From positions 1-27,359 of the forward strand of contig JAQGAU010000483.1 in assembly GCA_034698045.1 (NCBI GenBank): a DNA stretch of 27,359 nt. Direction: 5' to 3'. Of this stretch, positions 9,600 through 21,313 are shown one piece after another (position 1 is the first letter of the stretch; every line of letters starts with the position of its first letter). Position numbers and translations under genes: made by a program. The notes beneath the pieces are model-generated. The model was given only the letters and a program-made list of their open reading frames with translations. It made no database searches and was not told the DNA's origin. The stretch is from Paramacrobiotus richtersi (taxonomy: Eukaryota; Tardigrada; Eutardigrada; Parachela; Macrobiotidae).

Positions 9600-10530
9600 G
9601 AATGCAGACTGCTATTGGTTGACGTCGGGTAATCAATCGCCCAGAAAACTCTGGCAACTTAATTTCGCCTTGGATGTGGTTAGTGCACTCGAAATTTCAG
9701 AAAATTAATATAGATGCGTGTAATGAAATGACTCTGTATTTGTTAAGTTTGATGCTGCCGATCGGCAAACCGAGCATGTATGTAAAGTGAACATTAACAC
9801 AAATTGCTGGTTCTGATCACCAGACAGAGCAGCGATCCAAGGGAGGATGCGGCGATGCGCACTTCTGCCGGTCGGACTGCATCCGAAGTGACCTCCTTTG
9901 GAATTACAATACTTAAACACAGTGACTCTACATGGCCTAGCTGCTATCCGTAATTCAATGTCCATAACGCCTCCCTTTTGTGGTACATAGCACACAAAGA
10001 ATAAGTGTAAAATATTCATGGCTCGGCTGTACTAATGCGTTTCGTACCAACTGCGCAAAAACATCAGATTTGTTACATTCGAAATCTCGCTTAATGCGAT
10101 AGAATTCTGTGAGTTCTGAACTTCGGTGTTTAGTAGCTTTGGCTCGTACGGAGTCATACATCATCATACTTTTAACTTTCGCCGTTTTCTAACAAACACT
10201 AATCAAAACAGCGTGGTATCTGCAATCTACGACTATACCTCTCGCCGTTAACGATTAAGGTCAGTCGAGCATCGTACGTGAAGACCATACTCCATTTTTA
10301 TGAAAAGCTTTGATCAGGACTGAAACCATCGCTTGAAAGTTTTACTGATGCATTTTTAGTGTTAATTCTGAATAGATGAAAAATCCCTCTTTGATCTGCG
10401 AGCCCTACAGTAGAATACGTAATCAGCAAACGAACTTGAACGAAACGAACTCTACAGTTGGACACTACATAAGCCTCAACACCATCAACAAAACAACCAC
10501 ATGCCTTAGGGCATTTAACAACTATGCGCT
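9600..10530. other. 3' flank of the two-Ig gene, no supported gene
   Basis: Several short open frames exist on both strands. A short plus-strand frame near 9800-9918 contains a Cys-rich run (GGCGDAHFCRSDC), but it has no start, signal peptide or splice support, so I leave it unannotated. Confidence 0.3.
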
Positions 10531-12543
10531 TCATTCAAACTGGACACGTGCTGTTTGTATGTACCACTCGTCACTGGCCGGAAGGGTTCGCACCCAGCAC
10601 TCCGCAGTTGCTGGAAGTAACTTCATGGTGCTAAATAATTCCACCGACATGGTCATCTCACAGGTGTTCTGTTCCTCTGAAACTGCCGAACTGAACTGAA
10701 TGCTCCATACAGGCAGCGGATAATATCCACGCACAATGTTTATGTAATGGTTTGTAGGCGACTTTAAAAACTGTCCACCGTACCGCCAGACGAAATACTC
10801 ATCCGCACCAGAATGGCAGTTAATCGCAGTCCTGCACGTGAACGCAAATTTCCAGTATTTCGTCGAGATGTTTTTCATCGCACTCACAAACACATCTTCT
10901 GCCAGGAGCTTTGGAATGAGATGATACTGCTTTACCAAGCTGGATGTATTCGCGCCATTCTGAATAAAGCACTCGACCGGTCCAGTAGCATCCGCAGTGA
11001 TATTATGAATGAAAAGATAGCTTGTTTCCTGTGTTCTACCGTGGCTGTAGAAGAAGGACTTATTGGTCACTGGGGCGATGACACTTGTGTTGATTATTCG
11101 GTTCCGGTGGTGCCAAACCAGGTTTCCGCCAATTGGTCCAGTGATCAAGTCACATGTAAAATTGGCAGTCATTCCTTTTTCTGTCCTGACCACGTTGGGA
11201 GGAGGTTGACTGCTGGGTATAATACTTTGACGCAGCGTAACGACGCCATCACGCATTTGCGCAATGGCATCTTGGATTGATGCCAGTATCTGCTCATCTG
11301 AAGAAAACACCTTTCAACACACTTCAGAAATCTCTACGACTATGAAGGTTTTCCTAAACAAGAAACTAACAGTACGCAGATGTTACACGTAAAGTACCGT
11401 ACAGTATAACAGTGTTATTTGCTGGACCTTGCCGATAATTAACGCAAACTGGAGTCTTGACGGTTTCACCAAAATCTCTTGCCTATTCATGGAAATGGCG
11501 TTCGCGCTGCGGAGACCCTCAGTGACCTTGGCAGCTTTTTTTCACCAGTTTCTCCGCGTTTTTTTGTTTCCTAATGAACACCAGGATGAAGTTCGAAAAC
11601 ATGGTGTTCTTCCTTTTCATCACCAAAATTTTCAGAAGCCGACGCAGCCAAAGGAGCAAACATTAAAGGCTACTATAATACTAGAGAAGTGACATCCCCT
11701 TGGTACAGGAGAAAGTGCGGTAGCATGGATACGCTGTAATTTTGGCAGAAATTCGAGGAGCCATTATGCATGCTTCTCGCATCCAGATCCGTATCACTTT
11801 GAAAAACTAACAATGTTTTTCAGTAGCAAGGAGGTTACGCTCTCTTTGTGTTACAGTACTCCTTCAGTTTCTGGCTTTTTGTGCGCTGAAGCGTTGAGAA
11901 TTTTGATAGTAAAGGAAAGGATTCTAATGCTTTTTAGTGGGAAACGCAAAGATTCGAGAGACTGACATTCCGAAGGTCACTGAGGGCCCCATCAGTGCGA
12001 ACGACATTACCAATAAGTTAATAACAGTCTAGGACAAGGCATCGTGAGAACAACTCTTAATGTGATCGATTTCTAAATCATTTACGATTTTTTGTAGTGC
12101 TGTATTGCAAATCAGATTTCAAGGATGCTCAAATTAAACTTGCTCAATCTCAGTTTGAATCTATCAGATGCAAAAACAAAAAATCAGATTTTCTTGATTG
12201 GCAATTTCTCGAACTTACTGATCAATCGATTTGACGCTATAAAAAACATCAAAATTTAATGGCCGAACCCGCCGAAGGAACTGAACTGGCACAATAAAAA
12301 AGACAATAATATGAAATAAAAATAACCACGTACATATGGAACGAATTGGATGGTACGTTAGTCCTCGCAAAGTCAGATTATTTATTATGAAAGAACCTTC
12401 ACTTTACCTGGAGCTAACGCAACAGGCGTAGTTTTGGGCTGAACAGAGCCAGATGAGGTCGGGCACCCACTACATTTGGTCCCGAACACTATCCACAGCT
12501 CAACCAACGAAACATATACGTAAAATTTGATTGATGTAGCCAT
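10531..12543 (-). CDS. Secreted two-Ig-domain protein, paralog 1
   Basis: Two minus-strand exons, 12543-12408 and 11297-10531, join at a phase-1 intron (GTAAAG...TTCTTCAG, about 1.1 kb) into a 300-residue protein. Exon 1 gives a signal peptide (residues 1-26, core YVYVSLVELWIVFG) and a short Pro/Thr/Ser linker. Exon 2 starts with a helical-looking EQILASIQDAIAQM segment. The first Ig-like domain has Cys94 (ANFTC), Trp107 (LVW) and Cys155 (PVEC). A longer second domain has FTC, FVWRYGGQ and AECW. It ends right after the last Ig strand, with no membrane anchor or GPI-type tail. Many N-x-S/T sites suit secretion. A paralog with the same layout sits at 19670-20505. Ligand and role are unknown. 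The splice model rests on phase and consensus agreement; the Ig call rests on Cys-Trp-Cys spacing. Confidence 0.72.
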
Positions 12544-15056
12544 GATGCTTTCGCAACAAATATCACGTTAGATCCAGAGCTATTCTCTATCGTTTTCAAC
12601 TAAACAGAGGAAATGTTTCACAAATACTTTTCCATGTAACCAAATCCGAGTGCACGGAAAAGCTAACTGCAATAAACAACTCAGATGCAACAGCGAGCCT
12701 TTCATTAGTACTTTCGCACTATGAAACAGCTTCACGCTAGAATCGGCTAGATTAAGGTAGAAAAGAACTTTCAACTTAGAAAGTCTGCAGGGTAGTCTCC
12801 TTATTTACAACAGAAACTCCAAATCTTCCTTACGACGGTCTAACGCATTAGAACTGTCTATCGAATCCTTTAAAACGATTCTGAGACGGTAGACTGAATG
12901 GTTGCCCAGCATCCAGCAATAAACAACGGCCCATACAAATTCCGCACTGTATGTCACTAGTCCACAGGACGTGGCTGTCCATTTCATTAAAATCTGATTA
13001 GGTTTTTATTTTAACTTACACAGTATTCGGTTTTCATTAATTATACAGGCAACAACGAGTGTTACAACGTATTCAGAACCTTGAGTAATCATGCAAGCGC
13101 AACTAAAACGTGTGAAATCTGTATTACACAAGTACTGTAATCGCATGTGTATGTAGGTCTGGTACTTGGCTGGACTGCGCGAGACCAAAGGATTCTGAAC
13201 CTTGTGCACCCATTGTGAGCGGCAACGGTCACAAAAAGGTCACCAAGTACAGAATACAGAAATAAATACAGGAGCAGGCGACTTTCTTTGAATGGCACTC
13301 ATTACTATTGTCAAAAACAGCATTCCTTACATGATCTGCTCGAATGATAAATTCATGACAAACATCAGTACATCCAAGGATAGGCTGTTACCAATTAAAT
13401 TCAGTACATTAGTGCATTCGAAGCATCGCCCTTCATGTTACGAGATCAGTAACATGAGTAACATCCTACACGAACAAACGCATAGAAAAGAAACCAAAAT
13501 CATAGCGATCATATCGGAAAGATTCATTTCACTGCTGCCTTCAACGTCGAGCATGGGCCAAGAACTGATTTTTCTAATAAATGTGGTCCATTAACTCGAC
13601 TTAGCAAAGCATTACGCACTACTGGTTCCGACATGAATATCAGAAAAGCGGTCCGATCCATACATTAAGGACAGCCTTCGGTGAAAGCAACTGGCAACAT
13701 TACAAAATACCTACAGAATACTGTATGAGACTGCGCAGCTTTAACATACGGCGCGTATTCGACTGTTCGCGGGGCGGAAACATCAAAGATTCGCAATAGT
13801 CTCGAAAGACTAGTTAATCCTTGTGTCCGTAATGACGTGTCAGAAGAGTGTGTTGCTTTCCTTGGAGGAACAAACGATTTAAAAAAACCTGTCCGCTGGC
13901 AGCGCACCGCGGCAGATATCTCGTTCCACGCTGAAAAATTAGGTAATCCTGATTAAATACAAGTAGACAGCTTTAGTTCTTTGTGAATAAATTGACTGAC
14001 TTAGTGCGAATATGTATTTTTTGGACCATTAATTAATTAAATTAATTAACTGCAAATAAATATGTATTTTTTTAAATAAAAAGACTGTACAGTATAACAA
14101 GATTGGTATATGTGTACCGGTCTCGGTGAACTAGGAGCACCTCTACAATGAGTTGAGCAACGTTGGGCCGTAAAAAATCCAAATGACAATTGACACGTAA
14201 CCACGAAATTAAAAGAGTATGAATATGACTTCATGAACCAAGTGTGCCGTGGCTTTGCCGAGGAAATGTTCTTTGTCAACGCTTCCCGACCTGCCCATCG
14301 CAACTTGCGGCCATTCTTTGATTTCTTTAAAGCTTAAAGAAACTATCGACCGGATTTTTCAAAGTCGGCCCGCAAGCTGTGTAGCATCTGCTAGAGCGAC
14401 ATCTTTACAAAACCGTGAAATGACAAACGCCGCTCAGCTAAATTCCAAATTTAATTTTATCGTGCAAATTCAGTCCTGCTACGTTTTGCATTTTTAGGCT
14501 CTTCTCGCAAGACAATCCTTTTGTAGCTTTAATTTCCAAAATCGCGCTAGAACTGCGGCTAATTTTGACAGAAACAGCCCATGAGGTGCTTAGCGAAAAC
14601 CAAAGTACAGCTGTGGTAAATTGTAATGACTGCTAAAAAAAATAATCAGTTCGCTGACTGGTTTCATTTGGCGGATAATAATAATTATGGATTATACGGT
14701 AGTTACGAGTTTGTTATTTTGACGGAAAAATATTGAATTCAAATGCATTGACTTCGGCCGCAAAACCCCTTTCTGCGGACACGGTTATGCTCACCTGACT
14801 GCCGATAAATTAAACGGGACGCTAAACAGACGCTCCAATAACTGAATTTTGAATTCGATAAAGGTGTTGCCGTAGGGAAAAACTGAAGCTATGCAAAGAA
14901 AACCATGCAATCGCGGTATAATAATTATTACCTGATACCGGGAGCAAGAAAACTTAACGACATATGGGGCTAAACAAAATCTTAAACCATACAAAACAAA
15001 TCAATAAAAATCATTAAACAACAAATTAAACTTCACGAAATATTTTTGGAGAAAGT
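12544..15056. other. Long AT-rich non-coding region
   Basis: No supported gene occurs here. Short open frames appear on both strands, such as 13292-13594 plus and 14249-14497 plus, but none has a recognisable motif or matched splice sites. It contains the AT palindrome at 14028-14050. The right end of the first exon of the two-Ig gene and its promoter would lie just above 12543. Confidence 0.4.
14009..14071. repeat. AT palindrome flanked by direct repeats
   Basis: A run of TTAATTAA-type palindromes (14028-14050) is flanked by two copies of a TATGTATTTT sequence (14011-14020 and 14061-14070). It could be a cruciform-forming microsatellite or a small insertion scar. No function is implied by the sequence alone. 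Confidence 0.4.
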
Positions 15057-15377
15057 TTGAAGCGCCCTGCCGCTAATCAACCCGGAATTGAACAGGCTGA
15101 GGAAGCAGTAAGAAATAATCCACAGTATGGGCTTGGACAGATGAAAATGCTTATGCACTGCAAGGGAACACTGGCCCTGCATGGATGCCATAATAAATTT
15201 ATCGTCAAACAAGCGCTACACGGAAAGAGAAACCAAGCGATACCCACAAGCAAGTCACCACATGTTGCTTCGTACGTCAGACGCCAATGTCACGACATAA
15301 ACATAAGTAACTGTACTTGTAAAATTTATGCTCTGACACGCAGCAGTGCAGAACTTTTAGTGCAAATCAGCAGTTGA
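15057..15377 (+). pseudogene. Possible transposase helix-turn-helix fragment
   Basis: This plus-strand frame begins KRPAANQPGIEQAEEAVRNN and continues with PQYGLGQMKMLM, then HNKFIVKQALHGK. The order (basic Arg-Pro start, a helix with EAVRNNP, then a later helix ending in a xxxALHGK-like segment) resembles the N-terminal DNA-binding region of mariner/IS630-type transposases, in which a Arg-Pro start precedes an EAVxxNP helix. No catalytic DDE region follows, because the frame stops at 15377. If correct it is a decayed element. The resemblance is by eye only and could be chance. Confidence 0.25.
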
Positions 15378-15784
15378 CAGCTTCTTACCATGAGAGCCAA
15401 AACTCCGACGTGGAAAGGTTATACTGACAAGTAAACATTTTTAGCTGGGAATAGGTACGCGACCCATAGCGATATGATTTACTAAATATGATCATTATCG
15501 AGCAATTCTTTATTGCGTATTTTTACCAAACATAAAAGTTGAGAAGTTCTAAATTTTTAAATTGAGAATGCGTAAGTTGGCTTGAGATAGCGGTCTAGTA
15601 AGTACTATATGAAGCAAGAATCAGCTAGATAACGATCTTGATCAGAGTCTCGTACACCGCAAAGTAAGCATTAAAACTGTAAAACTTCACAACTTTTCGC
15701 ATATTCTATTTACGAAACGAACGCACTGTGGTACAGAGCAAGTTAGATCCGTTAAATTTAATTATCACAAGAGATGAACGGTAG

Positions 15785-15995
15785 CCAAAAGAAGAGAAAG
15801 TAGAGGCAAAAGTGCATCCCCCTGCAGCTGCGCCGGAAGCTCTGAAAGGGAAGCCGAAGACGGCAAAAACCAAAATCAAAGGTGACCGCTTCTGCAAAAC
15901 CGTCAGTTAAGGTTCAGCGGCAAGAGCCACCAAGAAGGTCAGGCAGAAACCGGAAGCCACCGGAATATCTCGTTAGAGATTATCTCACTAAGTGA
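15785..15995 (+). pseudogene. Retroelement polyprotein tail, frameshifted remnant
   Basis: Two overlapping plus-strand frames share one coding-like stretch. The first (from 15785) is rich in Lys, Ala and Pro (EKVEAKVHPPAAAPEALKGK). It runs into a stop shortly after the second frame, offset by one base, takes over near 15888. The second frame ends in RRSGRNRKPPEYLVRDYLTK and a stop at 15993-15995. A basic R-R-S-x-R-x-R-K-P-P block near the very end is typical of Ty3/gypsy-type pol polyprotein C-termini. The frame break and the in-frame stop just upstream (15782-15784) mark it as a fossil. An alternative reading is a small basic nuclear protein exon. Confidence 0.4.
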
Positions 15996-16253
15996 CAATG
16001 GCCGATGCTGAAGTATTTTAATGTACAAACTGTAAATATTCTGATATTATGTTATTGCTAAAACTAATTATGCATAGGTTTAGCTGGTTAGCAACCATTC
16101 TTATTTTACGAGAAATTTACGCCAGTAGAGTTTTGACGCGTTAAGAGAAGGCAGCATTAAAACTGCATATTATTACGATTATTGGCTCTCCACTGGTTCG
16201 AAAATTATTCGAGTATGCGCAACCTAGGCAGTTCACCTTCAAGCCCAAGTACT

Positions 16254-16670
16254 AGAGTTTTCCATTGTGGCCGTCTTATGCATATGCGAAAGTTTTATCG
16301 CCAGCTGCAAATGCAATGCCAGTGTGAATGGCGCGGCGCCGTGGGACAATTCACTGGATCGATTACCAGTCATTCCTGTGCCCAGGCAGCTGCCTGGACC
16401 GAAGCAAATCGAAATGCCAGCCATAGAGGCCCTGAAGGCTCGAGGCTCATGGATTTCAAAGATAACGATGAGGTAATGATGGGACCGCCCAAGCAGGATT
16501 TCAAAGAAAAGGACGACTGGAAGACATTCTGGCCAACGGAACGCAGCCTTGCACTGCAACGATGGACCAAAGTGCCCGGAAAAGCCCCTGTTGTTTTAGA
16601 TTGGCCAGAATGGACTATTTTTTATAACAGCTATTACAATGTGACATACGATGATAATACGAAATCGTAA
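16254..16670 (+). CDS. Unidentified coding-like block with a frame switch
   Basis: This plus-strand stretch is more GC-rich than its surroundings and looks coding in two successive frames. In the first (from about 16254), a hydrophobic leader-like segment (FSIVAVLCICESFIAS) is followed by NASVNGAAPWDNSLDRLPVI and a Pro-rich run to about 16475. In the second, from about 16450 to a stop at 16668-16670, two related acidic units (DFKDNDE and DFKEKDD) precede a Trp-rich tail (WKTFWP, LDWPEWTIFYNSYYN). The switch could be a frameshift in a decaying secreted-protein gene, or the two could be separate exons. I find no intron of plausible size at the junction. A single frame from 16182 is also open through the whole block. 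Family unknown. Confidence 0.3.
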   Translation, partial: RVFHCGRLMHMRKFYRQLQMQCQCEWRGAVGQFTGSITSHSCAQAAAWTEANRNASHRGPEGSRLMDFKDNDEVMMGPPKQDFKEKDDWKTFWPTERSLALQRWTKVPGKAPVVLDWPEWTIFYNSYYNVTYDDNTKS

Positions 16671-19065
16671 ATTTCTGCATTTTCAAGGTCAGAGTATGTG
16701 ATCACATATTATTGCATCTACTGAGATTTCTTTCGAAATGGGGAAGATGTGACGGTAGCAAAAATGTTCCTAGGAACGCATAACATTCTGTCATGTAAAG
16801 AGTTTCTCATTCAGGATTAGTCTATCTAGCGATCGGTTAAATAAACATTCAGAATACACCACAATAGAGCACTTAAAACTCCGCGGCGGCAGCCGAAGTT
16901 TTTTGAAGTCCGTCACAGTTTCAACATTATGCTTTTAGCAGAGTGCAACAACGCTGCAATTTACTAGAACGAGTACTGGTTACTGCAAATATGCCTATTT
17001 CCCCCAGCTCATTTTTTGTCAAAACTTTTGTTCACACTGAGCGGCTTATGCATTAAAAAAAAACTGGTACGCTTTTTCTAATGGGCACGGTACCCGATTC
17101 TGTCGGTCTATATGAGATCTTCCTGCTCGCGTAATTCTATTTCTGTGCTCTAACGTATTGCGTGTGTACAAGTATTATTGCCTGGTACACGAACAAATAT
17201 GCATTTCATTCAGAAAACGGTATCAAGCCAACTCCACGAACACGAGTGTAAACTTTGTGGCCGGCGAACTCACTGGAACTAAAAACGGCGTGGTCTTTAA
17301 CCAAAGCGTAACTGCCCTCAGGACCTCAGGATTCCCGAAATTCTGCCCAGCCAGGTCATTTTTTTGCTACATAGTGCATTCTTACTCTGCACTACCATCA
17401 TTTTTTAATATGTTGAGCTAAGGCAATTCCAGGTGAAAGCAAGCGATCCCATGGTTTAACGCTGGGCAACAGTATCGCGACAGCTAAAGTTCACTAACGA
17501 ATCCTCAATTGTAAACTGAATGATTTGCCAGCAGGTCCGAAGCCCGAAGGTGTTCCACCTCGGTACATACAGTACATGAACAGCAAAAATGCAGCGGAGC
17601 AAAGCTCCCTTCGTCTTCGATAGCTTATAAGGACAGTCAACAGCAGACCGTAGCATGACCGCATGGGACCATATAATCCGGCTGCCATACGAAGCATATA
17701 TTCTCAACTTTTCTCGCGGAAGCAGTCCTGGTAGCAAAGCAGTTGTCGATTGCGCTTGCAGATTTCTGTACATGTTATGATGGGAATGGAAAAATAAACC
17801 TGTCTCTGTCAATGACTCATACCTTTTTTCGACATATTCCACCAATACTGTCAGCCACTGAATTAGGTTTCCTCGCTTTGGTTTGGTATCCACAACCACA
17901 ATCAATAATAATACTGTTCATTCAACCGTCACCAACTGCGAAAACCGATTGCATACAAATATCTAGAACGATTCGCATGCAGTAACAATAACTGGCTAAT
18001 AAATCAGGCAAACTAAATAATTTGATATTAAGTGGCTCCGTAATGCGCAAAAAACTGTACACAGCCAGTGCCTGGCAACGGGATGAGGTTACGTTTCCGC
18101 TTAACGTCAGTCGAAGTTGCGCTGTTAGAAATAAGTTGTGGAAAACACAACCGAGAACCATCTCTTCGTACAACAGACGCTGCGTCGCACGTAATTCAAC
18201 TGTAGCATTCTGATGATGAGTTATGCAAAATATGCCTATTATGTTTTGTAATCTTGTGAGACTGCTGGTAAAGCCATCCCTCACTTTCATGAGGTGGCTA
18301 TCTTATTTAAGCATACTGGTATGACCAACTACCATGCAAATGAACGGTTTGCTAAAAACGAGTAACATTCATCGTACTGTTAGAATGTCCTTCGGACGGT
18401 TTGACGGTTCACAAGCAAAAGTGTCCGCTGGTTTGACCGCTCAGACGGTTTCAATAGCGACATTTTTATTCCTGACCTTTCACAATCATAGGTTTTTGCC
18501 ACTTGCAGTGTCACCAAAGTCGCAAGTAGTTTGGTTTCGAGTTTGGCCAACCGTTACGAATGATATTTATATTTAGATTCTGACCTTGAGTATACTTTGG
18601 TCCCTTTTCGGACCCACCGAGAGGCGGCAAATCGCACATACAGCGTACAACACCGCGGTTCAAGAGTCAACAAAATTTTTGGTGGATAACAGGAGAGCTT
18701 TTATGTCGAGTGGAAGCGCACGTATGTAAAAAATGTATGAAGAACGTTGCGGACAATCGGCTTCACAGTCTCTCCTGTTAGAACGCCGGTGGACTGTGAA
18801 AGGAGCGTCACAACCGCGTGAACGATATTATACGGCCATCTTTGCGTAATCCGGGCGTCGAAGCGAGGAAGCAATACCCCTAACCGGCTGGGTTTGTAGG
18901 TGAGAATGGGGAGCGCACTAGGCGGAAATCGCACGAAATGGTTTCGTAATCTACCACTGGGTTCAGGGTTCGCGATACAATGTGTGAGCACTTATATTAG
19001 TATTTCCAAATGTGCTGGAACAGCGTCAAAGAAAGCGTGTGGAGACAAAAAGAACCATCACAGTC
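16671..19065. other. Intergenic region without supported genes
   Basis: Open frames of up to 149 codons occur on the minus strand (17905-17456 and 18290-17922). None shows a recognised motif, leader or matched splice sites. The 17905-17456 frame has a KPKRGNLIQWL...YVEKRYESL segment that looks mildly coding-like and may be an old repeat-element piece. I do not annotate it as a gene. Confidence 0.35.
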
Positions 19066-19085
19066 TATTATTATTATTATTATTA
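19066..19085. repeat. TTA/TAT trinucleotide microsatellite
   Basis: About six to seven uninterrupted ATT-type trinucleotide units. A simple-sequence repeat likely to vary in length between individuals. Confidence 0.85.
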
Positions 19086-19152
19086 CGTCACAAGAGCAGA
19101 CAACCCGTTAGGGACTTCAAGTCTGGTCGACAACAACAAGTACGTAGCGCAT

Positions 19153-19571
19153 TTAAGACAGATCAAAAGTTCTGAGCATGAACTTAAACACGGAAACAGA
19201 TCCAGCATCAAGTAATTTCTCATTAAACTTCAAAATTTTGTCCAGCAGATCCTTGAGCCGCATTCCCATAGTGGACTTCCCAGTTTTTCGTTTCGCCTTC
19301 GCGTCGATTTTTGCTGGTCGGCGGAGATTGTAGCGCGTGGTGTTATCTTTGATAAATATATATTCTTTATCTTCTTGAACGTTGTCTTTTAGCTTGGGAA
19401 GCAGCTGGCGTTCGGTGTGAAGAGGTGCTTGTATTGACAAAAAAGATTGGTAAAAAGTTGTTTTTTTTGGGACTGGGGAAGGTTTTTGACTGAACCTACT
19501 TTGAATTTTAGTACAGAGTTAATACGCGGCAACTCCCAGCTGATTTTGGCAACTGTCCCCTTTCCTGCCAA
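19153..19571 (-). pseudogene. Degraded retrotransposon fragment (pre-RT region)
   Basis: The minus-strand frame 19571-19389 contains a segment VGSVKNLPQSQKKQLFTNLF followed by CQYKHLFTPN. This resembles the linker just before the reverse transcriptase of Ty3/gypsy elements, where a V-G-x-x-L-x-x-x-Q-K-x-Q-L helix is followed by a Y-x-x-L-F motif. It then stops. A second minus-strand frame (19440-19153), offset and overlapping, continues with a Lys-rich KIDAKAKRKTGK and a helical LKDLLDKILKFNEKLLDAGS segment. The switch of frame and the lack of RT catalytic motifs indicate a remnant. The second frame may instead be unrelated. Confidence 0.3.
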
Positions 19572-19669
19572 CTGGGATAAGTTTTTCTTATTATTAGAGG
19601 TCTAATGTTGAATATCTACACACTTCGAGAAATAAAACTTGACTTGAAAAACAGTAAGGTTTCTACTTA

Positions 19670-21313
19670 TTACGGAGGGGTAAGGTAGGCGGCACTTATT
19701 ATCCATTCTTCGTTGTCCGGGTCAATCTGATACCAGCACTCAGCGCGGCCAGGCGAGTGAAGCATGGCGTCGCTCGCGGAGTAAATCACTAAATCTGTTC
19801 TTAACAGGCTTGGGTTAGCATCAGTTCGGAAGCCGATATAGTAACTGAAATCCAGATTGCCGGCTATCCCGTACATTGGGTGGTCGACGTCATGGTGGGG
19901 CCGTACACCGTTTAGTGGGAGGGGATGCAGTACATAGAACGGATGTTCGGGGTGTACCCATACGATTCTCCTGTTGAATCGCCATATGATTCGTTTCTTG
20001 AATGCCAACATAGAATAGTTATACGGCACGTTAACAGTACAAGAAAATGTCGGTGTATGGTGCGCCGTGCTGGACTGATTACGGAGTGGCTCCGCGAAAA
20101 CCTCGGCGTGCGACGGACGAACTTTCAAGGTGAAGGCTCGAACTAGACCGCACACAGTGTCGGTTCCATTGCAACGTTTCAGACACTGCACTTCGCCGGA
20201 CGCAAGCAGTGGAACGTCACGGATGTATAGTTTCAGCTGCCTGTTGTCCGTAATCAATGTGTATTGGAACGGAACCCCGTGCACAGACACATCTTGAACA
20301 CCGAACCAGCGATTATGAGGGATGCGTTTCCCTTGATGGGTCCAGATTAATTCATCGGTAGTTTTTTCGAATGAGCACGAAAAGTTCGCGGTTCTGCCGG
20401 AGGTTATGACGGTAGTGTTTCTTTCCGACACCTTTGCTCCGGTAAATAGCAGCCGAACAAAATTGTTTCGTATTTGCGTCTCCACCTCGGCTAGCACTTG
20501 TTGCACTGCAAACGGATAAGAATGCTGACTGGGTATGACTGATTAATTTCTGTAATTAAGGAACAGATAACATATTGCTTGACGTATGCGTATCTGCATA
20601 TGTGCGGTTCATAACGGTTAAATTTGGGTTTTCCGTGAAACTCGTTTTTTTGCCCTTCTAATTAGTTGTTACTGGTTAAGCAATTCATAGATGCTGTAGA
20701 AACGCACAGTTATGTTGCAAACTAAAATGCATAGATTTCGCGGAATAACAGTTGACAGAGTGCAGCAAACACATCACTTCACTTCATGTTGAAAAGATGA
20801 AAAAGATTGTTCTATTCAGTCTGCGCACCAGTGTGCCTCATATCCTGTGCGATGGATGCAGAAGAGCAACAGCTACATGAGAGAACAATAAAACGACATT
20901 TTTCTTCTTCTCTTCCAGAGTTGGTTATTCGAGCTGCAGGTTAATACGTATGTATGTACTGGCCAACGGAACAATACTTTATAGAGAAATGATTGCGACT
21001 GGCTTAATGAGGATTTTTACATTCATGCCGGTCGTGCGTAACGCTGTCTACCTAAATTAATAATTTGTAAATACAGAGAAAAGATGTACCGATTATTAGT
21101 TTTCCTTCTATAAACCGATACTTCAAAAAAGTAACTCACTGCTTTCAAAATTAACGTCACTCTGCAAGTCTTGTAGTTAGTGCAAGGCTGTTGGACGACA
21201 GGGGGATTTGGACGACAGCAATGGCACACGCTAAATAAGGAAACAACTGCGAAAAGTCTCAAGCAGATGACTACGTAACCATAAAAATACACCGATAACC
21301 TTTCGCTAGCCAT
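19670..21313 (-). CDS. Secreted two-Ig-domain protein, paralog 2
   Basis: The main minus-strand exon is 20505-19670 (277 residues plus stop), with an acceptor after CCGTTTGCAG in phase 1, as in paralog 1. It starts with QQVLAEVETQ, matching EQILASIQDA of paralog 1. The first Ig domain has ANFSC, ELIW and GEVQC, plus an extra Cys pair (KRC, VCG). The second has FSC, IIWRFNRR and AECWYQIDPDNEEW, matching AECW...DEW of paralog 1. Its long insert between Trp and the last Cys is rich in His and Pro. A signal-peptide exon is likely at 21313 down to about 21140 (MASERLSVYFYGYVV, then LFAVVSLFSVCHCC). Its best donor (GTGAGT at 21139) is phase 0 and does not fit the phase-1 acceptor, so the junction, or a small missing exon, is unresolved. 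The paralogy call is firm; the 5' end is not. Confidence 0.68.

Noticed and set aside
10813..11280. A 155-codon plus-strand frame
   Set aside because: It is antisense to the two-Ig exon, which has clear domain structure; this is a shadow frame.
17456..17905. A 149-codon minus-strand frame as a gene
   Set aside because: No recognised motif or splice support; overlapping frames are open as well.
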